Shown here: positions 36,911 to 47,083 of the stretch, piece by piece
Position numbering within the stretch: the first letter of the stretch is position 1
How the letters are laid out: each line of letters starts with the position of its first letter
NCBI GenBank assembly: GCA_037367405.1
Contig: JAZKJV010009784.1
Location: 1 to 64,000 of the forward strand
Source: Ottelia alismoides
Lineage: Eukaryota; Streptophyta; Magnoliopsida; Alismatales; Hydrocharitaceae
Reading direction: 5' to 3'
Length of the DNA stretch: 64,000 bases
The notes under the pieces: model-generated
Seen by the model: only the letters and a program-made list of their open reading frames with translations
What the model was told of the DNA's origin: nothing
Databases searched by the model: none
Made by a program: the position numbers and the translations under genes

Positions 36911-36922
36911 GCTCTGATACCA
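36911..36922 (-). promoter_or_regulatory. Primer-binding site, initiator tRNA-Met
   Basis: The minus strand reads TGGTATCAGAGC, the perfect complement of the 3' end of plant initiator tRNA-Met, two bases after the LTR end. It is the standard site of plant copia elements. Confidence 0.95.
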
Positions 36923-36924
36923 CT

Positions 36925-39593
36925 TGAAGGATATGGTTAAATCATCCTCAAGCGCATCACAGAAGCGTGATCGTCGTATCGGATACGACAAAGAACGACT
37001 AGTCGTACTAGTTGTTCGGTGCAGCGGAATTTAAAAAATTTTATATGACGAAACCACATGATCCAAGAACACTTCTCGGATCATTTCGTCTAAACCAAAA
37101 ACAAGTAATAGGATTACCTCTTGATGTGTGGTAGCGATCGAGTCTCTAAACGAAGAGACCTCCTGTCTCAAGTCCGATCCGACGGAGGAGGCGCTTGCGA
37201 GCGCGGGGATGAACCGCGTGCTTCTCGCAATCCATGTTGATGATCCAAGCGGCGGATCTCCTGATCTCGACACACGAGATCCATCATCTTCTTCACGAGT
37301 GAGGCACAACGAAGGATACGGAGATCCACGAGCAGACGATCGGGCATCATAACGACGATGCTGCGGTGATGGAGAACCTCTCCATGGTATCCATGGTGGA
37401 CGGCCATGAGAGGGAGAGATAGGGCTGACGTCTAGAGAGAAAGAGAGAGAGATGCTTCTCAAGCATTATGTGTGTCAAGAGAGAGCATGGGTATGCCTCT
37501 CTATTTATAGGGTTTTGGGATCCATGGATCTCAGTCCATGTGACATGTAAAATCAATGGATGAGATTGATTTATGTCAATCCAATGGCTAAGATTGTTGT
37601 TGGTAAAACCAATAAAATATAATCTAATTTAGATTAAAACATATTTGAGAAAATCAAATATAATTCAATCCTAAATTAAATCAATAAATAAGGAGAGAGA
37701 ATATACATGGAGTTTTCATCTCCATGTATATCCAAAGGGACGACCATCCATTCCTTATAGGAATTGGGTGATGCCCTTCACATTCCATGGAGGGCAATCT
37801 CATGGATTTCCATGAGATTGCATTCCTCCTTGAATTTCTCTTAATATTTATTTCCAACAACTTTTGTTGGGATTTATTCTCAAAAATAATTCACAATTAA
37901 TTTTGGGAATATTTCAATCTTGCCATGGAAAAATTGTGAATCACATTCACAACCCAAAACAACATATAATTTACATTGTCAATTAATTACACAATGTGTA
38001 TCCAATACACATAATAATTAATCAACAAATATAAATTATAATTAGCTCTCTCTAATATATTATGAATCACATTTATAATATATTATGAATAATTGGATAT
38101 TGCTATCCACATTATTCTTATCCATGATAATTAAATCATATTTAATCATCTTGGATCTCTTTATCTCATGTGTTCAAATAATATGAATCGCATTCACATT
38201 ATTCACATCTTCGATAATTAAATCATATTCAATTATCTTAGATAACTCTCTTTATAATATGAATCAAATTCATATTAATCTTGACAATTGAATCACATTT
38301 AATTATCCATTTTCTCAATGCTCGGATACATTTTATCAACTATGAAATTATCCTGAACCCATTCAAGGATTTTATTAATGCGCTTTCTCTGCGAATACTT
38401 GGAGATAAGGACAGGGCGATTGTATTGTTCCACGTATAGTGACATGGATATTGAGATCATATCTCAAATCCAGATCGCGGGACTCCCATACATGCTTGAT
38501 TAAATCAAGACCGCAAATCCAATCTTCTCATTGCATCTGAATCATATTCAGAAAAATGTCCAATAATTGGACTAAGATTAGGTTACTTCTATACTGAGAG
38601 GAGTCATTAAAATCCATACCCGTTTCATCACTCCCTAGGAATGGAAGCGTCATGGTTATATAATCGTTTATGATCACATCACCCTCAGGTATTCCCAATA
38701 CATGTACATCCTGCATACTGAAAGACTCAGATTAAACCCGAAGTATTAGATCAACTTTACACTGTCTACTTCATGGTTTTATCAGTAAGTTTCTCATTCG
38801 ATCGTTGGGAGTCGGTATCGATCGTATGCTTTCCAAAAGCATATATCATACCTAGATCTTGATCATATACTTTCCAAAAGTATATATCAAACCTACAAAT
38901 TCAGTCAAGATTCCAAAGCAAGACAACCATGCGCATGGAATTTGATTCTTCCCAATATCTCATGAGTGAGCTCATTTCTTCCGGTTCAGTAACTGAACCT
39001 GTATGATCCCTTTGAGAGATCGTATTACTCATATGCCCTTATATGCACACCAGCACGCTGGTGTATAGACTTTGATTAGCTCATCAACCTATTGGTCTGC
39101 CAAATGTACATACTCAGACATATAGTAAAACATCTGTCTCCGGTCAGAGGATGTGTGCCTATATCATGACAGCATACGATATAGGACTTTGATTATCTCG
39201 ATCTCGTTAAGTCAACTCTTTGACCTAACTCATCTGACACCTCCGAATCTCTATTCCTATGCAGAGAACCTGCATCAAGAGGTCGGTCAGATATCAGCCT
39301 AACTGAGATAGGATTGTCATCTCCTACTCATGATGGAGATCATTTCATAACAATCATTTGATGGTGCTTGATGAGTCCTCAATCTAACTCATTAGATATT
39401 CATCTAAGCACCAGCCTCTATGATTCAATAATTGAATCAACAGCTGTATGATCATTAAGATGGCCATGGTACATAACCCTAATTGTACTAAGGGACCTAT
39501 TATGCAAATCATGTATTCTTCATTTTAGATTAAGGAGTGAATTGCAATAACATTTATTGCATAATGGCTCGTCCTGGGCTCGCATTTCCAACA
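36925..39593 (-). repeat. Right LTR (5' LTR) of the copia element
   Basis: It starts TGAAGGATATG and ends CCAACA. It has the TATA box at 37501-37510 and the open frame at 37031-37462, and the CTTTCCAAAAG direct repeat at 38828-38895. In two samples of 127 and about 185 bases I counted 8 differences each from the left LTR. Confidence 0.95.
37031..37462 (-). CDS. LTR-encoded open frame, 143 codons (right LTR)
   Basis: This is the counterpart of 29029-29460 with identical boundaries. In the 5' LTR it would be the frame actually transcribed, starting 39 bases after the TATA box. Its residues are largely shared with the left copy. Differences include AQSSARGSLSPS against ARSSARGSPYPS. Function is unknown and it may be a chance frame. 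Confidence 0.3.
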   Translation of the reverse strand: MRSISLSFSLDVSPISPSHGRPPWIPWRGSPSPQHRRYDARSSARGSPYPSLCLTREEDDGSRVSRSGDPPLGSSTWIARSTRFIPALASASSVGSDLRQEVSSFRDSIATTHQEVILLLVFGLDEMIREVFLDHVVSSYKIF

Positions 39594-39690
39594 ATAAGCC
39601 CGAGATTGACCCAAGATAGATCTGAATGGAGGCGAAGAATCGATGTAGCCGACCCTACTTAATTGTGGGAAAAGGCTTTATAGTTTATAT
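39594..39690 (+). pseudogene. LINE reverse transcriptase C-terminal end, part 2
   Basis: Beginning inside the duplicated ATAAG, the frame reads SPRLTQDRSEWRRRIDVADP, followed by a stop and LWEKAL. This is the last conserved block of plant LINE ORF2 (LDRxEWRxRIHVADPT). It continues the frame left at 28922. Sequence after about 39680 is AT-rich and may be the LINE 3' untranslated end. No poly-A tail is clear. Confidence 0.9.
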
Positions 39691-42631
39691 TATTTATGTT
39701 AATTTTTCTAGATTTTTCAAATGTTCTTATTATTTTCTAAAAATCAAATAGTGACAAAAACAACAAGTAGTGCACAACCATGAGTAATATGTAAATTAAA
39801 AATAATCAAAATGCCGAAAACTCCCGAGGGTGATTTTTATGGTAAACTATAGGTAAATATAAACGTAAAAGACTGAAAACATTATTTTTTTGATTTTCTT
39901 ACTATTTTACATAATTTTCATAAGTTCTCGAGTGTTTTGCCTTTTTTATACTTTTTATAAGATATTTTTAAGCAAATTTATTACTAGAGATAAAAGACAC
40001 TAAAATATAACTATTTTTTTGGAATTTCGGGTAATTTTCTAATTTTTATAATTTTTCTAAGACAAACATGAAACATTTTATGGGTTTTAGAATTTATAAA
40101 AATAGAAAACAAATGAAAATCAAAAAGCAAAAATTACTATGAAGAGAACATGCAATCAAAGACTACAGGTATATTTTAGGTAATTTTTGGAGTCAATTTA
40201 TTGTTTATTGCATTAAATAAAAGGCATGTAATTAAAAATAGTGCAAAGGGTCCAAAATGTAAATACTTTAAGTTTGATGGCTGAGTAGATAACAAATATT
40301 AAAAATCCAAGGCCAAATATGAAAATAATCCAGGTAGCCCATGCGCAACACGTGAGTCATAACTCACAGGGAATAAATGCAATAATAAAAATATACTTCT
40401 ATTCCATAATAGATTAAAGTTCAACACATAATTTGCAAATATTCCAGAAAACACATGAAGCTACACGTTATAGAAACTCAATGGGACTAAAGTGCAAATA
40501 GATAAACCACAAGGGTCCATCTACAAATATTCTTAACTACACATTTTATTTACTGGACTAAAGTGAAATAAAATACATGCAGGGGTAAAAAGTAAATATA
40601 CCCTTAGGTGTGCTCTGACCTACGACTCTGATGAGCTTCTGTGAAAAGATCTGACGGTTCTCGTAGGAGCTCAGACATATGGCTCCGATGAGTCGTTAGG
40701 ATAAGGATCTGACGTCTCTGAACACAAGTGAGCGTGCATGTCAGTTCCACATCAAAAGTTGATCTGACGCTCCGGAAAAAGCGCATGATCGCGCGGCTCA
40801 GATTCAGTATGGGGGAACTCCTTCTGATCTGGCAGGTGCAAAGCCTACTGGAAGAACAAGTAGAGGGGATCTTCGATCAAAGATAGGCATCGAGCGGGTG
40901 GTCGGATCGCTGCTCTAAGGTGCCCAGCACCTTCAGAAGGATTCTCTATGTCTAATAAACAATTTGATGAGAAGGATTACAGTCGAATGGTCGGAGCGAT
41001 GGTTCTCCTCCTTAAGCTACTCTGCTCGAGCAGTTGGGGCACCAATTGGGTCTTCGCATGTGAATTAACACCTGCAAAGAGTAGTAGGACTCGGGGGAAT
41101 TGCTCCAGTCCGATTTATTGCAAATGAAGATCATAGAAGGGTTAAAGGAGTGGGGGTTGGTTTTCGATGAAGGTGGAGAAGGGAAAATAGGACTAAATTT
41201 GCTCCGATGAGCAGGATCCTGGGTGATCAAGGTGTGCTGGAAGGCTGAAAGTGAAGTCATGTGTGGATTGGTGTGGGTAGCTATGAGAGACGGGGCTCTA
41301 ACCAGCTAGTTGAAGCAGATGAATTGGTGAGGTTAGCTATGGACTAAATCAAGATGAAATGGAAAATACGGGTGAGATAAGGATTACCTGAAGGTTTTAA
41401 TGTTCTCAAGGGCTTCAGATGAGGATGAGGGCAAGGTTATGGCCTCAACCAAGCAGGGAAGGTCGGGATGCTTGTCGCGGCGGAGGACTCCGACTATGAG
41501 CTGAGCTATGCTCAACAGACCCCAAATAAGGCTCCAAAGGGCGCTCCAAACTCCAATCACTTAGTTGTAGGTGGCTAGGGAGCAAGAAGGTGGCAAGGAA
41601 CGAGCTGCTGAGCTTGAGGGGAGGAGAATATTACTTATAGGTGTGCCTTAGGGTCAATAATCGAGCATTATTGCGAAACCCTATGTAGATCTGACTCCTC
41701 CTAGGGATTTACGAGGATCATGGATCATAGGAGAAGGTTTGGGTGGTGGAATCGGGGCCAAAGGGTCTAACCAAGAAAAAGCAAAGAAAAGGGCTCCAGT
41801 GAATAAAAGTCGAGTCGACCCGGCTGGGAAAAGGTTGACTGGAGTTAACAATCAATAAGAAAAATCCAGGCCAAAAATTGAAAGAATAATAAATATAGAA
41901 TAACACAAGATTTCTAAATAAAAAACGAATAAAACAAAAGTTGTTTATTATTTTTCAAAATATTTTTCTTGTATTTTTAATTATTTTTATAAAAAATATG
42001 TAGGGTATATACAATATAATTATTATATACAAGTATAATATATATGTGTTATATAAGTATTTTTCTTTTATTATTTTTATTAAAAAATATGTTTTATTTA
42101 TATTTTATTTATTCATAAAATAATTGAGTAATATAAAATGATTTTTTTACATTTTTATAATTTGCATAAATGTATAAATAAATATTCTATATTATACCCA
42201 CACTTGTGGCTATGTACAACGAATTATGGATTTTATTTTTAATTTATTTTTAATTTATTTTTATTATTAGGAATATATACAAGTGTTCGAAAATAAATAT
42301 AGTATTTACAAAATGCAAAATAAATATTTATTTGTAAGTATAGGTATTATGTACAATATACAATGTACCTCATCTCTCTCTACTTATTTCTTGTCGATCA
42401 TGTTAAGATTTGACATTCTATTTGGGATTTGGGTCAGTCAATATTTATTCTAAATAACTCCTTTTTTCTTTTATGTTTATTCTTGTATTTTGGAAAATAT
42501 GTCCTAATTATATAATATTATCAAGTACTTGTACAATGTCAATTTATTGTATTTACACATATTTATAGGTGTTTTTGTTGAAAGCTAAGGCTAAGTTAAA
42601 AGAATAAATAATGAGAATTGTAGGTTCATCA
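39691..42631 (-). mobile_element. Family A LTR, right part
   Basis: The right end, reversed, reads TGATGAACCTACAATTC and continues with the TTATTCTTTTAACTTAGC block and the CGACAAGAAATAAGTAGAGA word found in the A LTRs at 55217 and 2612. The GC-richer middle is at about 40600-41850 and the reversed TATA box at 41632-41641. Frames within it are not shared with other A copies. Confidence 0.75.
41632..41641 (-). promoter_or_regulatory. Family A LTR TATA box
   Basis: The minus strand reads CACCTATAAGTAATATTC followed by CTCCTCCCCTC, about 990 bases inside the LTR. Confidence 0.6.
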
Positions 42632-42648
42632 CTCCACTACTTTTACCA
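42632..42648 (-). promoter_or_regulatory. Polypurine tract beside the family A LTR
   Basis: The minus strand reads GGTAAAAGTAGTGGAG immediately before TGATGAACC. The adjacent internal region lies to the right. Confidence 0.6.
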
Positions 42649-44680
42649 AGTTGGTGCACATTGATTAACAAATTCATTAATTTCATCATAGTCTGGCACA
42701 TAGTTCAATATCAAGAAATTAGTACAAGAATTTTTTCTCATATTGACTCAAGGTTGCAGACACTCGGGTATCACAAAGCATTCATCAAATCTATCCCATC
42801 CTCGAGAATCATCAAATTAGGTCTAGACTAAAGCCACAAGTCCTAGTCCCTCAAGTGAAACCTGAGCTCATCTCATCATTCCTGCAGTTGTGTATGTGAT
42901 AAGATAATCATATTCTTTAAGTAAGAGATTAAGCATGCAATATAACACTCATTTCTTTAAAACTTAGGGAAGTGTGGATTATTAAGTCTCAAACCCTAAC
43001 AACTAAGATTAGTTAACTTTGAAATAAAGGACCTCAAAAACCAGAGTTTCTTTTATTCATCAAGTCTTGAGTGATAGTGTGACAGAGTCAGGGATAGAAC
43101 CCTAAGTTAGTTTTTGTTCTTTTTCTTTTTTTAGTTTTTTTAGTTTTTTGTTTATTTTTTTAAAATTGGCGCTGACCTAAATTCTTGTGACTAGTTGCAT
43201 CTACTTTTAGCTAATATGAGTGTAGAACAGCTACCCGTATTACTTTAGGATGGTGCCTTACACGTTGTCATTTAACCACCCAATATACTAAGGGAGATTA
43301 TAGTCCCTTACTGAGATGTAGCTAATCATTTTGAAATCAAGTAGTCAAAATAGCCACTAAAGGCTTTTTTACAAAGATTGTAATACCCATAATTTTGTAA
43401 AATGTTTTAAAAATAGGTAAAAATGGTATATATAACTTTTCCCATACCTGGTTTACAGTGTGAAAAGAATTGAAGTACGAGCTATGGATAAAGTATATAC
43501 AATATATGCAGGCACCCCTGCACTTAGCTTGTGTCATGTCCTCACGGTACAAAGTAAAATGAAGACATAACTCATACCAAGCATATTTGAGTGATAAAAA
43601 TAGGAAGTCGACTCGACCCCTATACTTTTGAGGGTCTAAGTACAGCAGAAGATAAAGAAATGAGGTGGTCGAGGGTGAGAAGAAAGAAAAGAAGTGTTGT
43701 ATACAGAATGATATTGGCCACCCTATACTTATGCTCAGGTCAGCCTAAGTATGACCGAGTAAATTAGAGATAGATGTACAAAGGGATCAAGGAGGTTTTC
43801 GATGAACCTTCTTGTGGTAGTGTAGTGGAAGATAGTATGGAGGTATAGTAAAGAGTGAGAAGATGTAGAAGTCCAACCAGCATCAGAGTCATACTGAGAA
43901 GAATAATAGCAATATGCAGAGGATCTCCAACTATTTTAAATTAAAGGTAAGTGTCTTTGATAATTGATGTAGTGATTGGACTTACATGATGTACCACACC
44001 AAGACTATATAAGGAACTTGACGAGGAATCTTTAGGAGTCACCTGGTTTCTAAGGTCAAACATGACTTTCTTAGCCAGTTTGTTTCTGTATGGATCATTG
44101 GGAGGAGGAAGGTAAGAGTTCTTCTCCCTATCATGACTAATCGACCTGGAAGTTGTGGCAATTATGGGATCCTTGTCAGATGAATCACTTTATTCATTAA
44201 CTCGCTCCAGTAGAGTCATGACACATCTCAGGGCAGTTTCCTCAATTTGATTAGGCAATGCGAGCTCATTTTTTGGTAGACGTATGAGTGACGGCTTGGG
44301 ATGTTGATGTCAACTTCCAATATCCATGAGCTTTGGTGATATAAGAGGTTTCCTTAGTCATATGAGTCAGTCCCTTGTATGGTACAAGTATTTCATGAAT
44401 TATTGTTGATGCAAAAATTAGACCACTCAAATAATTGTGATGATCCTCATAAACATGGTCCAATTCTTCATAGGCTCATGTGTATTGGTTCTTCATAGGA
44501 GTTGTAGATGGGTGGAGGTGTAGTGAGAATCGAAGGTAGGTCCAACAGCTGGCCGCTTGGGTGTCTCTTGTAAGGTTGGTGTCTATATTTCATGTCACGT
44601 GAAGTGTTCGTCTTCTGATCGCAATTATCAGTGGTTAGTTAGGGTTCCTCAGAGTAGGTCATGTCATTGAGATTTTGTTC
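42649..44680 (-). mobile_element. Post-coding region of a minus-strand Athila-like element
   Basis: It contains the reversed module array at 43512-43740, and just left of it the TATACTTTATCCATAGCTCG-like segment found after the last module in other copies. The minus-strand frame at 44266-44463 (65 codons, with YITKAHGYWKLTSTSQAVTH) may be a remnant of a protein region after the protease. No RT, RNase H or integrase motif was found here. Confidence 0.65.
43512..43740 (-). repeat. Array of polypurine-tract-like modules, reversed
   Basis: On the minus strand, cores occur at 43731-43740 (AAGTATAGGG), 43616-43625 (AGTATAGGGG) and about 43512-43525 (CTAAGTGCAGGGG), spaced about 105-115 bases apart. 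The last is preceded by GGACATGACACAAGC, matching AGACGTGGCTCAAGC before the last module at 17065. Confidence 0.7.
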
Positions 44681-44689
44681 ATTGTGGTC

Positions 44690-45000
44690 TAAGTTCAGGA
44701 ACCTATTGTTTTGAGTTTCACAGTCGATAATTGTCTTAGTAGAGTCTAAGAACGGTTTCATAGGATAGTAGGAGACTCAGACAACTCTATGTGGTGCTCA
44801 ATGTCAAGGAAAAAAAGTCTTTATATTGTCCACCTTGGAAGTCTACAATAATAAAAATAATTCCTCATAGGCTTTTGGTAGATCGATCTGGTAGTTGAGC
44901 GATCACCCTGGTCTTTTTTAGTTGTTTAATCTTGAGTTGATTAAAGATAGACTTTGGAAGGATGTTTGATATCATCTAACCGAATAAGAGTGAATATGGA
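44690..45000 (-). pseudogene. Athila-type aspartic protease remnant
   Basis: On the minus strand, FNQLKIKQLKKTRVIAQLPD (about 44915-44975) is followed by RSTKSL, GIIFIIVDF and, near 44730, TIIDCETQN. The same series occurs in the protease at 50471-50760. The catalytic DxGxS segment just before it is scrambled. No pol follows. Confidence 0.7.
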
Positions 45001-45055
45001 ATCCTCAATTTCACATGTGATCCGAGTCAACCGCTTTACTTTGTAAATTTTAGTT

Positions 45056-46060
45056 TTATGATTCATCACCAAATAAATAACCATAGATATTATATGAAAT
45101 CAGCCCTTGATCGCTTCTTCCCATCTTTCTAGGGTTTAATCGACTCTTTACAAATCTTGTAATATCGAGCTCATATTCTATGGCCTTGATTAATGTAATA
45201 TCTAAGATCACACTCTTGCATAATGCTTCCATTTCAGAGTTGTCCATTTTTTGAATTTTCTATTTTTTTGTTTTTTTGGTATTTTTGGTATAGTGTTAGT
45301 GATCAACAACGGTTGTGAGTGTGATTCCAGCTGTATAGGACATGTTGGTTCCTTTGTTTCATTACGCTCCATTGATATTATCCATTTGAATACGCATCTA
45401 TACCACGTCTAGCAGCTTCAACCTTTGCCTTTTCCCAAACTTCTCGTCTCTTTTTTCAATGCTTATATGTTTCTTCTAATTTCAAAAATTGCTTCATCCT
45501 TTACTATGGGAGGTCATTGTTGAGAGTTTGAGGTTCCATACTCAGCATACCTAGACATACATAAGAACTCCGGAGTTGAGTATAGGTCTCTTGTAGAGAT
45601 AATCTGAGCCTTATAATCTGGTGTCCATCAACAGTGGGAAGGTGGAATAGGATCCTAGGTCCATTCTTCTGTGTATGAAAGCTCATTTAGTGGAGGGTAA
45701 GAGGGCTGGTGAGACTCAATCCAAGGAGGATGGATATAGGGTTCAACCCTTTCTATTTGGTCGTCTAAAGGATGTTTTCATATCAAAGGTGTATAGATGT
45801 ATTCTTGATCTAGGTGGTTCGACCAATCATCATTCTCATCAGTTGTTTGCTCATGGTATGTGTCATAATGGCTAGCAAACATTTTTGGTAGAGGGTGTGC
45901 TAGACTGGTAGGTAGCTGTATCAAGAGGATAAGAACATGTAGAAGGTAAGGAGTGTGTAGATTGGGAAAACATGGTGGAAGATAAGATAAGATGAAGAAG
46001 GTGAAATGAGCAAGGAGCAAAATAAACACAAGACTAACAATACAAGCAGACAAGTGAACG
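45056..46060 (-). pseudogene. Gag C-terminal / linker remnant, Athila-like
   Basis: The frame 45056-45247 reads SVILDITLIKAIEYELDITR then FVKSRLNP. It corresponds to ELILELLLIKIIDHFPDLKR FVKSKLMP before the protease at 50212-50445. To its right (earlier in the element), HEQTTDENDDWSNHLDQEY at about 45800-45870 and SHQPSYPPLNELSYTEEW near 45680 look like a low-complexity gag tail. Stops occur in all frames. Confidence 0.55.
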
Positions 46061-47066
46061 CTAGTTTCACGAACTCAATACTTGTGAAGGATGCAAGAGT
46101 CCATCCGGTTATCTTTTAGGTTTTAATTGAGTGATCAATAATCTTTGAGAAATGTGAGTATGTGGAGGTGAGATTTTGGGCTCTACCCTAAGTGTACGAT
46201 TCTCCCCTATTTGCAACAAGTGGATTTCTCTCCACCAGACATAAGTTAATTTTATGTCAATTTATCTATAGTCACCTTGATTAGCAGTCCCGATTTAATT
46301 GTAAGTTTTCATTTAAGTCTTCTCAAAGCGTAAAATTAACATGCCTAATGAGTAGTTATGGTTCCTTTATATCCTAAGGTGTAAAACTAATGTGGAGAGG
46401 GTCGAAAAATCCAATGTAAGTGTTAAATCAATGTTCCATGATAAGAAGAAGAGTTACAGTGATTCCTCACTTCCTTATCAAGATGCATACAAGGAAATTA
46501 CAATTTACACTAAATAATATGCATAGATAAAAACATCCTAAGCAGATAATTCTATTAGCGGGAGGAATTTTAAGTTTTATTTGGCTAAGTCTGAGTGATC
46601 TACTAGTGTGTCTTGTTAGTGAAGATGTGTGGCCTAAAAATTATGCAATAAAAAATAAATTAATTAAGCTAGTGTGTGTGATCCTAACTTCTACACCACT
46701 CAAGTCGAGCCCCAACCACATATAAGGGGTTAAAACAGACCTGACATACCGCAGAGAGTTCAGTCTAAATTATTATAGGGTTCAAATAGATCCTAACAAT
46801 AATACTAGAAATAATCCTATTCTAACTCTCTCTCTCTCATAAATTTAAAAAATAAATCTTCTTTGCACCTCCTAAATTTGTTTCCAGAAAATACTCCAAG
46901 CTAGTTACCTACAAAGAGAGAAGATGCGATTAGTATCTTTTTAAAAAGAGAGAGAATTGCATAAAATAGGGAAAATGTAATGAAAAAAATTCATAGAAAT
47001 AGACACAGAAATAAAGGACACAATAATTAATTACAAAAAATAATTTAAAATCCTAAAAATGAATTG
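46061..47066 (-). mobile_element. Leader-like internal region beside the primer site
   Basis: About 1 kb without recognisable coding lies next to the primer-binding site. A CTCTCTCTCTC run is at 46825-46837. The gag N-terminal half expected here was not found. Confidence 0.5.
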
Positions 47067-47083
47067 TTCCCCAACAACGGTGC
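47067..47083 (-). promoter_or_regulatory. Primer-binding site, minus strand, decayed
   Basis: The minus strand reads GCACCGTTGTTGGGGAA, matching positions 3-18 of the TGGCGCCGTTGTTGGGGA-type Athila site. It abuts the end of the X LTR (...CCAAACA). Confidence 0.75.

Larger units (their letters stand above)
28923..39593 (-). mobile_element. Ty1/copia element, family C, full length with both LTRs (10.67 kb)
   Basis: Two LTRs of 2667 and 2669 bases, about 95% alike by eye, enclose 5.3 kb. The matching ATAAG duplications, the primer-binding site complementary to initiator tRNA-Met at 36911-36922 and a polypurine tract at 31590 define it as one insertion on the minus strand. It sits inside a LINE tail. 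The internal part holds a leader of about 1.6 kb, unclear gag, and integrase and RT remnants in many frames. Long LTRs and a long leader are both unusual for copia elements of this RT type. It is the youngest insertion visible here. Confidence 0.95.
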
